Positions 7,789-15,008 of a stretch of DNA of 33,507 bases are shown piece after piece. The stretch spans positions 1 to 33,507 of the forward strand of contig DASXYU010000008.1 of NCBI GenBank assembly GCA_036502295.1, read 5' to 3'. The notes beneath the pieces are model-generated. The model worked only from the letters and a program-made list of their open reading frames with translations, searched no databases and had not been told where the DNA came from. Source of the DNA: DASXYU01 sp036502295 (GTDB lineage: Bacteria > Actinomycetota > Actinomycetes > Mycobacteriales > Jatrophihabitantaceae). Made by a program: the position numbers and the translations under genes. The first letter of the stretch is position 1; each line of letters starts with the position of its first letter.

Positions 7789-9777
7789 TCAGAGGGTGAG
7801 CGCGAGTGCGTGCGCCTGCCGGGTGGCGTGCACCAGACGGCGAGGTGCGTAGGCATCCCCGAGGACGTGTCCCTCGGGGACCTCGTCCTGCAGCGCGGTG
7901 AAAAGCGAGTCGTCGGCGAGGCCGCCACACGCGAGAACGACCGCGGCGACGTGCGAGATGGTCTCCAGCCGACCAGAGAACGTGTGCCGGATCACGACGC
8001 ACCCCTGCCCGATCTCGTGCACATCGGCAGTGCAGCGGACCGTGACGCCCTTGGCATCCAGCCGCCCGAGGATGGTGCCGATCATGTAGCGGCTCAGCAG
8101 TGGTGCCGGCGTCACGCCGGCGTACAGCACCGTGACGCGGTGCCCCCGGTCGGAGAGGAGGTCTGCGGCTGAGAGCGGAGCCATGTGGTCGTCGCCGGCG
8201 ATCACCACCACGTGCTCGCCGTCTAGCTGCCGGCCGGCAAGCACGTCACGGACCTCATGGACGAAGGATCGATCCGCTCCTGGGATTGCGGGAATGCGGG
8301 GCGTCGCGCCCGTCGCGACCACCACCACGTCGGGGGCTGCGGCGCGCACGTCCTCTGCGGTCGCGCGGCGTCCCAGCTCCACGACGACACCGGCTCGCTT
8401 CAGTCGTCCTTCGTGCCATCGCAGGTAGCGGACGAAGTCGTCGTAGCCGGGCGCCGCGGTGGCCAACCGCAACTGCCCACCGAGTTCGGCACCCGCCTCC
8501 CAGAGGCTGACCTGGTGACCGCGCTCGGCTGCTGTGCCGGCCAGTTCCATCCCCGCCGGGCCGCCGCCGATCACCAAGACCCGGCGCGACACGGCTGCTC
8601 TCGGTAGCGGACCTTCGACCTCGCGCCCGACGGCCGGGTTCACCGCGCAGGCGAAGGGCAGCTCCTCGACGTAATGCCGGCTGATGCATTCGTTGCAGCC
8701 CACGCAGGGGCGGATCTCGTCGGTGCGGCCTTCGGCGGCCTTGCGCAGCACCTCGGGGTCGGCGATGTGTGCTCGGGCCATCCCGACGACATCCGCGTGC
8801 CCGGCCGCGAGGATCGCCTCGGCCACCTCGGGGGAGGTGATGCGACCGGCGTGCACCACCGGCAACCTCACGCCGCGGCGCAGCTCGCCGACGGCTTCGG
8901 CCCACTGCCCCGCCGCGAAGAAATGCGGCTGGATATAGCTGGGGTTGCCCCACGCCGTGCCGATCACCACGTTGAGGTAATCGATGAGGCCGGTGGCCTC
9001 CAGGAACTGCGCATGGGCGATGCCCGCCGCAGTGTCGTAGCCGCCGGGGATGTCCTGGTAGAGGTTGATGCGCACACCGACCATCACCTCCGAACCGACC
9101 TCGTCGCGGACCGCCTCGAGCACTTGCCGCGGCAGGCGCAGTCGGTTCTCCAGCGAGCCGCCGTAGGCGTCGGTGCGTCGATTGGTGGCCGGCGAGATGA
9201 ACCACTCCAGCAGATCATCATGGTTGAGATGCAGTTCGATGCCGTTGGCCCCGGTCTTGGCCACCTGCGCCGCGGCGAAACGGAACTCGTCGATGACTCC
9301 GGCGATCTCGCCCGCGCTCAACACGTGCGGCACCACGTTGTAGATCGGCGCGCTCATCGCGCTTGACGGACCGTGCGGCGTACCGCCCTGTTTGACGAGC
9401 TGCACGCTTGCCGCCGCGCCCGCGGCGCGCACCGCCTCCGCGTAGGCGCTCACGCGGTCGACGAAGTACGGCTGCGCGATGACGCCGGCGGTTTGTGCGC
9501 CGACACCGGTCGGCTCGAAGCCTGGGATGAGCCGGTTGCCCAGGTGCGCGGTGACACCGCAGAGCCAGCCGACTCCTGCCTCGGCACGGGCGGCCCAGTA
9601 CGCGACGTTACGTGCGGCGTCCTCATCGCTGCCCCAGAGGTTGCCGATGCGCCCGCCGTGCGGCGGCACCATCAGGCGATTGCGCAACTCGACAGGGCCG
9701 ATGCGAATGGAACTCAACAGATTCGGGAAGGCACCCCCCTCGGATGCCCGGGGACGTGCCAGCACCGCGTCGGTCAT
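7789..9777 (-). CDS. Fe-S Old Yellow Enzyme/2,4-dienoyl-CoA reductase-like oxidoreductase
   Basis: This is a 662-aa multidomain flavoenzyme. An FMN TIM barrel (about 1-350) carries RTDAYGGSLENR (201-212). A [4Fe-4S] site has cysteines at about 358, 361, 364 and 377. A C-terminal FAD/NAD(P)H domain starts with VLVIGGGPAGM (400-410). The spacing CxxCxxCx12C resembles trimethylamine dehydrogenase rather than E. coli FadH. The usual xGY active-site stretch of dienoyl-CoA reductases is replaced by NHDD (185-188). Known relatives reduce dienoyl-CoA or enone substrates, including bile-acid BaiCD and BaiH, or demethylate amines. The ATG at 9775-9777 has AGGAGG 7 nt upstream and overlaps the previous stop (ATGA). 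Reduction of a conjugated polycyclic intermediate is my inference. Confidence 0.85.
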   Translation of the reverse strand: MTDAVLARPRASEGGAFPNLLSSIRIGPVELRNRLMVPPHGGRIGNLWGSDEDAARNVAYWAARAEAGVGWLCGVTAHLGNRLIPGFEPTGVGAQTAGVIAQPYFVDRVSAYAEAVRAAGAAASVQLVKQGGTPHGPSSAMSAPIYNVVPHVLSAGEIAGVIDEFRFAAAQVAKTGANGIELHLNHDDLLEWFISPATNRRTDAYGGSLENRLRLPRQVLEAVRDEVGSEVMVGVRINLYQDIPGGYDTAAGIAHAQFLEATGLIDYLNVVIGTAWGNPSYIQPHFFAAGQWAEAVGELRRGVRLPVVHAGRITSPEVAEAILAAGHADVVGMARAHIADPEVLRKAAEGRTDEIRPCVGCNECISRHYVEELPFACAVNPAVGREVEGPLPRAAVSRRVLVIGGGPAGMELAGTAAERGHQVSLWEAGAELGGQLRLATAAPGYDDFVRYLRWHEGRLKRAGVVVELGRRATAEDVRAAAPDVVVVATGATPRIPAIPGADRSFVHEVRDVLAGRQLDGEHVVVIAGDDHMAPLSAADLLSDRGHRVTVLYAGVTPAPLLSRYMIGTILGRLDAKGVTVRCTADVHEIGQGCVVIRHTFSGRLETISHVAAVVLACGGLADDSLFTALQDEVPEGHVLGDAYAPRRLVHATRQAHALALTL

Positions 9778-10184
9778 CGCGCTACCTCCTGCGGGCGGTC
9801 GAGACGGCCGAGTTCGTAGGTGAGTCGGCGAGACGTGAACCGCCAGCAATCGCCGTCGCGCCGCACCGTGTCGTCGTAGGTTCCGGTGCGGAACAGTTCG
9901 CCGGTGTCGCGGCGCAGTTCGGTGAGACGGGAGCTGACCCTGACCTGTTCGGCGCCCCCTTCTACGTCAAGCAGTTCGGTGCGATGCACACCGGCCCGGC
10001 TCGACCCTGCCAGCATCGCGCGCAGCTGCTCGGTACCGGAGTAGCACAGTCCTTCGTTGACGAAATCGAACGTGGCGTCGTGGGTGAAGCAGTCCACGAA
10101 GCGGTCGAGATCTACCGCGTCGGCGGCGGCGTTGTAGACGGCGAGCAACGCCCCTATCTCGGCCCGCGTCCGGTCATCGCTCAT
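9774..10184 (-). CDS. SnoaL-like (NTF2-fold) protein with Tyr/Asp pair
   Basis: This is a SnoaL-like protein of about 136 aa. I chose the ATG at 10182-10184 (MSDDRTRAEIGALL), which has AAGG 7 nt upstream. A GTG at 10215-10217 that overlaps the aldehyde dehydrogenase stop (GTGA) would add 11 residues and is the main alternative. The helix reads AVYNAAADAVDLDRF, so Tyr and Asp stand five residues apart as in BaiE-type dehydratases. A His follows at GVHRTELLD. The residue pattern is compatible with dehydratase or isomerase chemistry. The stop overlaps the start of the Fe-S flavoenzyme (ATGA), which links the pair closely: a dehydration step feeding a reductase would make biochemical sense. Confidence 0.77.
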   Translation of the reverse strand: MSDDRTRAEIGALLAVYNAAADAVDLDRFVDCFTHDATFDFVNEGLCYSGTEQLRAMLAGSSRAGVHRTELLDVEGGAEQVRVSSRLTELRRDTGELFRTGTYDDTVRRDGDCWRFTSRRLTYELGRLDRPQEVAR

Positions 10185-10213
10185 CGGCTTACCTTCGCTC
10201 CTGAAGACGTCGC

Positions 10214-11695
10214 TCACGCCGGGTACACCACGCCCTGCAACTCCGAATATGCCGCCAGGGCATAGGAGCCGCCGTCGCGTCCCACGCCGCTGAGCTTGAC
10301 GCCGCCGAACGGGGCTTCGGCGTTGCGCTGGATCGTGTTGATTCCGACGCCGCCGGTGCGCAGCCTGCCCGAGACGTCCAGGGCTCGAGCCGTGTTCGCC
10401 GAGTAGACGTAGTCGTAGAGGCCGTAGCGCGTCGAGTTCGCCAGCGCCACGGCCTCGTCCTCGTCGTCGAAGGCGAGGACGGCCACAACGGGACCGAAGA
10501 TCTCCTCCGCGGCGACCGGCATCTCGGCGGTCACCTGCGCGAAGAGGGCCGGGCGGACGTAGTAGCCGGAGCGCTGGTCGGGGCGGCCGCCGCGGGTACA
10601 GAGTTCTGCGCCGCCGGCGACGGCTTGCGCCACTGCCAACTCGACGCGATCCCGCTGGGCGCCGCTGACCAGTGGGCCGACGGCTGTCGCCGCGTCGCGC
10701 GGGTCACCGATCGCGAGGGAGTCCGCGGCGGCGGCAAGCCGGGCCACCAGTTCGTCGTGCACCGAACGATGTACGAGCACGCGCGTGGGGGCGGTGCAGA
10801 TCTGGCCGGAGTAGAACGTCCACGTGCTGGCGATGCCGCTTATGGCGGCCTGCAGGTCGGCGTCGTGGAAGACGATCGCGTTGCCCTTGCCACCCAGTTC
10901 GAGCAACAGGCGCTTCATCGCCGGTGCTGCGACGGCCGCGATGCGCTGGCCCACCGCGGTGCTGCCGGTGAAGCTCACCATGTCGACGTGGGGTGAGGCG
11001 ACAAGTGCTTCGGCGGCGACCGTGCCCGACTCGGTTACCACGTTGACGACCCCGGCCGGAGCGCCGGCTTCACGCAGGATCTCGGCCAGTCGCAGCACGG
11101 CGAGCGGATCCTGCGCAGCGGGCTTGATCACCACGGTATTGCCCATCGCGAGAGCCGCGCCCACCTTTCCGGCGGTGTTCGGCATCGGCGCGTTGTACGG
11201 CGTGATGCATGCGACCACGCCGACGGGGCGGCGCATCGCCAGGGCCCCCACCAGACCGCCGGCCGCGTTGGGCGATGTGCGCGGTGGCACCTGGGGCACG
11301 ATCGGGGTGATGGTCGGCTCGAGTGCTCCACGTGCGTAGCGCCGCAGCCGGTCGATGGCGCCTGCGACGTGCATGTTGCGGGCCACAGCGACGGTGCAGC
11401 CGCTCTCCCGCTGCGCCAGGTCGGCAAGTTCGTCACGGCGCTGCGCGACGAGGTCCGCGGCCCGTTCCAGGATCGCGGCACGCTCCTCGGGTGCTGTCCG
11501 AGACCAGCCGTCGAAGGCTGCGGCGGCTGCGGCGGCTGCCTCTTCGGCGCTGCCGGCATCGGCCTCGGGGGCCAGGCCGACCACCTCTTCGGTCGCCGGG
11601 TCAAGCACCTCGAAGGTCGGCCCCGTCGTAACTAGCTCACCGCCGATCAACAGGCGGTACTCGGTGCTGCTCCCGGGTGTCCGTACGGCGGTCAT
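10214..11695 (-). CDS. NAD(P)-dependent aldehyde dehydrogenase
   Basis: This is a 493-aa aldehyde dehydrogenase superfamily member of full length. The oxyanion Asn is in ITPYNAP (about 168), the general base Glu in LLELGGK (about 266) and the nucleophile Cys in SGQICTAPTR (about 300), so it should be active. It oxidises an aldehyde to an acid. After the P450 in the same operon it could take an alkyl terminus from alcohol/aldehyde to carboxylate, ready for CoA activation. The start ATG overlaps the GntR stop (ATGA). The N-terminus (STEYRLLIGGELV) is normal. The substrate is not predictable from sequence. Confidence 0.9.
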   Translation of the reverse strand: MTAVRTPGSSTEYRLLIGGELVTTGPTFEVLDPATEEVVGLAPEADAGSAEEAAAAAAAAFDGWSRTAPEERAAILERAADLVAQRRDELADLAQRESGCTVAVARNMHVAGAIDRLRRYARGALEPTITPIVPQVPPRTSPNAAGGLVGALAMRRPVGVVACITPYNAPMPNTAGKVGAALAMGNTVVIKPAAQDPLAVLRLAEILREAGAPAGVVNVVTESGTVAAEALVASPHVDMVSFTGSTAVGQRIAAVAAPAMKRLLLELGGKGNAIVFHDADLQAAISGIASTWTFYSGQICTAPTRVLVHRSVHDELVARLAAAADSLAIGDPRDAATAVGPLVSGAQRDRVELAVAQAVAGGAELCTRGGRPDQRSGYYVRPALFAQVTAEMPVAAEEIFGPVVAVLAFDDEDEAVALANSTRYGLYDYVYSANTARALDVSGRLRTGGVGINTIQRNAEAPFGGVKLSGVGRDGGSYALAAYSELQGVVYPA

Positions 11696-12408
11696 AGCCC
11701 GGCCGCGCTTTCGGTCTCGTCCTCATAGCCCGTTTCGGAGAGGACGCCGTTGGAGCGGAGCTGGGCGATGACCATCGCGCCGTGCTCGGTGAAGAACTCT
11801 CCGGCACGACGCGCCGCCAGATCGGCCCGGCCGGTACAGATCGCGCTGACGATGCGCGGCATCTGCTCGCGGACGAGCTCGCCGGAGGACTCGACCCACG
11901 AGTAGATATTTCCCGGTACGACTCCTTCGAGGGTGCGCGCCGCGTTCTGCGCACTGTAGGAGCCGGCGGTGGCATAGATGGTCTGCTCGATCGTCTTCAC
12001 GACGGCGAAGAGGTCATCGTCGCTCTCGGCGACGGCGAGTGCGGCCGACAGCCTGCGCAACTCGGCGCGCGTGGTGGGGCTGAGCCGCTGGGCCGCGCGC
12101 CTCGCCGCCCAACCGTAGACGGTTCCGAGCAGGTCGTAATGATCGGTCAGGTGCTCCGCGTCGAACGGCCCTACGAAGGCACCGCGGTGGTTGTGCACGA
12201 CCACGCGGCCCTGCTCCGCGAGCGCGGCGACGGCCTCGCGCACCGGGGTGGGGCTCACGCCGATCTCCGGTGCGATCTCCGTCAGCGGAATGCGATCACC
12301 AGGACGCAGCACGCCCAGCCAGATCTGCTTCTTTATGTAGGCAATGGCGAGATCGGCCGCGGTGTCGCGAACGGAGCGGGGCGCCACGGGGTTCACGCGT
12401 CCTCCCAT
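11692..12408 (-). CDS. GntR-family regulator, FCD subfamily
   Basis: This is a 238-aa transcription factor. The N-terminal winged helix-turn-helix (about 15-85) shows LRPGDRIPLTEIAPEIGVS and PVREAVAALAEQGRV. The C-terminal helical FCD-type domain normally binds a metal and an organic acid ligand. Two of the usual metal-ligand histidines look replaced: the FH position reads IE in VKTIEQTIYATAG, and the eH position reads EQ in REQMPRIVSAI. The third (FFTEHG) is kept. The gene overlaps the ferredoxin gene by 16 nt and the aldehyde dehydrogenase gene by 4 nt, so it is co-transcribed with the pathway it probably controls. Its likely targets are the twin palindromes before the P450 gene. Confidence 0.87.
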   Translation of the reverse strand: MGGRVNPVAPRSVRDTAADLAIAYIKKQIWLGVLRPGDRIPLTEIAPEIGVSPTPVREAVAALAEQGRVVVHNHRGAFVGPFDAEHLTDHYDLLGTVYGWAARRAAQRLSPTTRAELRRLSAALAVAESDDDLFAVVKTIEQTIYATAGSYSAQNAARTLEGVVPGNIYSWVESSGELVREQMPRIVSAICTGRADLAARRAGEFFTEHGAMVIAQLRSNGVLSETGYEDETESAAGL

Positions 12409-12590
12409 CGCAGCGCCTGCGTCGGGCAGCAGTCGATGGCCTCCCGAACGTCCTCGCCCGGCTCGATCTCATCCGCCAGGGGGCGAGCCTTGTGCGTCTC
12501 CGTGTCGACCTCGACCGCCTCCGGCGCGAGCTGCGCGCACATGCCGGTGCCGACACAGAGCGTGGTGTCCACGAGCAGCCGAGTTCCCAT
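12393..12590 (-). CDS. [3Fe-4S] ferredoxin
   Basis: This is a small acidic ferredoxin of about 65 aa of the type that feeds electrons to bacterial P450s. The cluster motif is CVGTGMC (CxxTxxC, where the middle Cys of a [4Fe-4S] site is replaced by Thr), with the last ligand in CCPTQAL. This predicts a 3Fe-4S cluster. The ATG at 12588-12590 overlaps the P450 stop (TGATG), and a GTG one codon upstream is also possible. Its position immediately after the P450 makes the pairing clear. No dedicated ferredoxin reductase is present in the window. Confidence 0.9.
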   Translation of the reverse strand: MGTRLLVDTTLCVGTGMCAQLAPEAVEVDTETHKARPLADEIEPGEDVREAIDCCPTQALRWEDA

Positions 12591-13849
12591 CACGGACGTC
12601 CACCTGTCCAGGCGACCGGCAGCGAGAGCAGGGCGCGGGTCACCAGCGAGTCCTTCCAGCGCAGCTCGTCCGTCGCGATCTCCAGTCGAGGAAGCCGGGT
12701 GACGAGCTGCTGGAACATGGCGCCGGCCTCCATCTTGGCGAGGTTGACCCCGAGGCAGTAGTGCACGCCGTGGCCGAAGCCGAACTGCAGCGTCTCGTCG
12801 CGCGTGATGTCGAAGACGTCCGGCCGGTCGAAGTGGGCAGGGTCGCGATGGGCCGCCCCGAAGATGCCGAGGACGGAGGCTCCTTCGGGAATCACCTTGT
12901 CACCGACCGGCATGTCGTGTGCAGCCCAGCGGATCATCGTGGCACGGGCCGGCCCGTCGTAGCGGAGCATCTCCATCACGGCTGCGGGTACCAGATCGGG
13001 GTTGTCCCGCAGTAGCGAATATTGATCCGGGTTGCGGATCAAGTGGTACATGCCGTTGGTCATCAGGTACGAGGTCGTCTCGTAGCCGGCGACGTGCAGC
13101 AGCAGGCACATGCCGACGATCTCTTCGTCCGTAACCCGGGTGGATTCGGCATGGTCGGCCTCGATCATCATCGAGAGGATGTCGTCGCCCGGCTGGCGCC
13201 GCTTCTGGTCGATCAGCTCGCCGAAATAGGCCAGCGCGTCTCGCGCTGCCTGATCGGCGTGGCTGAGCGATTCGCGCTGCGGATCGCCGGGCTCCTGTAC
13301 CTCGATGGCGGCGGCTGCCCAACCGACATAGTCGTCGTAACGCTCCGGCGGCATTCCGATCATCTGGCAGATGACCGCAGCGGGGAGCTTGAAGGCGAGG
13401 TCGTGCAGAAAGTCGAAGGACGATCGCTCGCCGACATCGTCCAGCAGCTCGGTGACGATGTCGTCGATGCGCGCGTGCCAGGTCTGCAGCGCCTTTGGCG
13501 TGAACGCCTTGTGCACGAGGCGGCGCAGCCGGGTGTGGTCCGGCGGGTCGCGCCACAGCATGCCGGACTCGATCAGCGAGTAGGCGGGACGGTCGACGAC
13601 CTGGCCCGACCGCAGTCGCGCGGCGCGGGCATCGCGGCTCCAGTCCGGGTCGTCCACTAGCGAGCGCACCCCGTCGTAACTGGTGACGAGCCACGGCCCG
13701 GCCGCACTCTCGTGTACCGGGTCGGTGTCACGCAGCCGCTCGTAGAACGGGAACGGGTCCTCGGTGATGGCGGCACGGGAAGGATGCCCCGGGGTGAGGA
13801 ACCAGGTGACCTCGTTCTCGAGGCTCGGGCGTTCAACTGTGCTCGTCAC
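12590..13849 (-). CDS. Cytochrome P450 monooxygenase
   Basis: This is a 419-aa soluble class I bacterial P450. The I-helix oxygen-activation motif is AGYETT (254-259), the K-helix ExxR is EMLR (293-296), and the haem loop FGFGHGVHYCLG has the ligand Cys at about 365. All key residues are intact. It starts at a GTG (13847-13849) with AAAGGGG about 7 nt upstream. It is the first gene of a nine-gene operon whose promoter is covered by palindromes. It probably hydroxylates a steroid- or terpenoid-like skeleton, given the neighbouring genes. I cannot place it in a CYP family with confidence and do not see a reason to call it CYP125 or CYP142. Confidence 0.93.
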   Translation of the reverse strand: MTSTVERPSLENEVTWFLTPGHPSRAAITEDPFPFYERLRDTDPVHESAAGPWLVTSYDGVRSLVDDPDWSRDARAARLRSGQVVDRPAYSLIESGMLWRDPPDHTRLRRLVHKAFTPKALQTWHARIDDIVTELLDDVGERSSFDFLHDLAFKLPAAVICQMIGMPPERYDDYVGWAAAAIEVQEPGDPQRESLSHADQAARDALAYFGELIDQKRRQPGDDILSMMIEADHAESTRVTDEEIVGMCLLLHVAGYETTSYLMTNGMYHLIRNPDQYSLLRDNPDLVPAAVMEMLRYDGPARATMIRWAAHDMPVGDKVIPEGASVLGIFGAAHRDPAHFDRPDVFDITRDETLQFGFGHGVHYCLGVNLAKMEAGAMFQQLVTRLPRLEIATDELRWKDSLVTRALLSLPVAWTGGRP

Positions 13850-13887
13850 TTCGTCACCCCTTTGCTGTTGCCGACCTCGACTCCAGG

Positions 13888-13916
13888 ATTCTCGAGAATA
13901 TATTGTCGAGAGTCAA
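13888..13916 (-). promoter_or_regulatory. Twin 12-bp palindromes over the P450-operon promoter
   Basis: ATTCTCGAGAAT (13888-13899) is a perfect palindrome. ATTGTCGAGAGT (13902-13913) is a second copy with two differences, centred 14 bp away. On the minus strand a TTGACT (-35, 13911-13916) and, after a 17-bp spacer, GAGAAT (-10-like, 13888-13893) fall inside these palindromes. A repressor bound here would block the promoter. GntR-family proteins bind short palindromes of this kind, and a GntR gene lies third in the operon, so autoregulation is the simplest reading. The leader to the P450 start would be about 30 nt. Confidence 0.6.
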
Positions 13917-13920
13917 GGAT

Positions 13921-13962
13921 GAAAATTTCGCGCCCGGTTACCGGACGGGTGACCCCGGGCGC
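13921..13962 (-). terminator. Candidate intrinsic terminator after the quinone oxidoreductase-like gene
   Basis: An 8-bp perfect inverted repeat, GCGCCCGG (13930-13937) with CCGGGCGC (13955-13962), has a 17-nt loop. On the minus strand it is followed by GAAATTTTC. It lies 20 nt after the stop of the oxidoreductase gene and immediately before the -35 of the P450 promoter, which is where a terminator separating the two minus-strand units is expected. The T run is short, so efficiency is uncertain. Confidence 0.45.
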
Positions 13963-13981
13963 TAGGCGCGTCCAGGCCGAC

Positions 13982-14959
13982 CTAGCGAGGCAGCAGTACG
14001 GCCTTGCCGAGGATGCGACCCTCCATGACCTGCTTGAGCGCCTCCGCGGCCTGCTCCAAGGGCCACGTGCCACCGACGTGTGGGCGTATCGCTTCGGCCT
14101 GCCAGAGCTCGCTCAACCGGGACGCGTTCGCCAGGTTGGCCTCAGGATTGCGCGTGGCCCAGGCTCCCCAGAGGACGCCGATCGCCGCCGACTCCCTGAG
14201 CAGCAGCCGATTCAGCTTCACCGCGGGAATGGTGCCCGAGGCGTAGCCGATGGTGAGGAAGCGGCCACCCCAGGCGAGCTGCCGCAGTGCCGCCTCGCCC
14301 ACCGACCCGCCGACCGGATCGAAGACCACATCGATCCCCGTACCACCGGTGAACTCGGTGAGTGCGGTGGTGAACTCGTCCTCGTCGTAGCCCACCGTCC
14401 GCTGCGCGCCGTGGCGCAGGCAGAGCTCTCGCTTCGGGGTGGTGGAGGCGGCCGCCAGCACTCGCGCGCCGAGGGCCGCGGCAACCTCGACGCACGCCAG
14501 TCCGACGCCGCCGGCGGCGCCGAGCACGAGCACCGTCTCACCCGTCGCAAGCCGGGCCTTGTCCACCAGTCCGTGATAGGCGGTGCCGTAGGTGACCGGC
14601 AACGCAGCGGCTGCGGGAAAGTCCATCGCCTCGGGGATCGGGCTCACTCGCGACGCTGCCACGGCCACCTGTTCGGCATACCCGCCCATCCCGCAGACGG
14701 AGTTCACCCGCTGACCGACCGCGAGGCCGTGGACCTCGGCACCGACCGCGGTGATCACGCCCGCAACCTCTGAGCCCGGCGTGAACGGGAAGGGCGGCTT
14801 GGTCTGGTAGGTGCCGGCCACCATCAGCCCGTCGGCGAAGTTGATTCCCGCCGCCTCGATCGCCACGATCACCTGATCCGGGGCAGGCTGCGGCTCGGCT
14901 GTCTCAGCGAGGCGCAATACGGCAGGCGATCCGTAGCTGTCGCAGAGCAGGCTCCTCAT
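13982..14959 (-). CDS. Zinc-free MDR NADPH:quinone oxidoreductase-like protein
   Basis: This 325-aa medium-chain dehydrogenase/reductase belongs to the quinone oxidoreductase/enoyl reductase branch. It shows GINFADGLMVAGTYQ and FTPGSEVAGVI in the catalytic domain, and the nucleotide motif AAGGVG (about 148-153). The structural and catalytic zinc cysteines of alcohol dehydrogenases are absent. It probably uses NADPH to reduce an enone or enoyl-CoA. I chose the ATG at 14957-14959 (MRSLLCDSYG); a GTG at 14966-14968 would add three residues. A TAGGGT -10 lies 9 nt upstream, so the leader would be nearly absent. The divergent KstR2 box at 14983 should control it, which makes it a likely member of the HIP regulon. 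Confidence 0.85.
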   Translation of the reverse strand: MRSLLCDSYGSPAVLRLAETAEPQPAPDQVIVAIEAAGINFADGLMVAGTYQTKPPFPFTPGSEVAGVITAVGAEVHGLAVGQRVNSVCGMGGYAEQVAVAASRVSPIPEAMDFPAAAALPVTYGTAYHGLVDKARLATGETVLVLGAAGGVGLACVEVAAALGARVLAAASTTPKRELCLRHGAQRTVGYDEDEFTTALTEFTGGTGIDVVFDPVGGSVGEAALRQLAWGGRFLTIGYASGTIPAVKLNRLLLRESAAIGVLWGAWATRNPEANLANASRLSELWQAEAIRPHVGGTWPLEQAAEALKQVMEGRILGKAVLLPR

Positions 14960-14968
14960 GATGATCAC

Positions 14969-15001
14969 ACCCTAGTGTCCTGATCAAGCGCTTGGTAGGG
15001 T
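14969..15001. promoter_or_regulatory. KstR2 box with divergent -10 elements
   Basis: ATCAAGCGCTTGGT at 14983-14996 matches the published KstR2 consensus AnCAAGnnCTTGnT at every fixed position. On the plus strand its last T is the first base of TAGGGT (14996-15001), a TANNNT -10 element. Seven nt later comes the GTG start of the SDR at 15009, so that transcript is probably leaderless. On the minus strand TAGGGT (14969-14974) serves the oxidoreductase gene. One bound repressor would cover both promoters. Confidence 0.8.
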
Positions 15002-15008
15002 TCGCTCC

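Noticed and set aside
12590..13849. Naming the P450 CYP125 or CYP142 (sterol side-chain oxidase)
   Set aside because: No diagnostic match was visible, and it sits in a GntR-type operon rather than with KstR-type side-chain genes.
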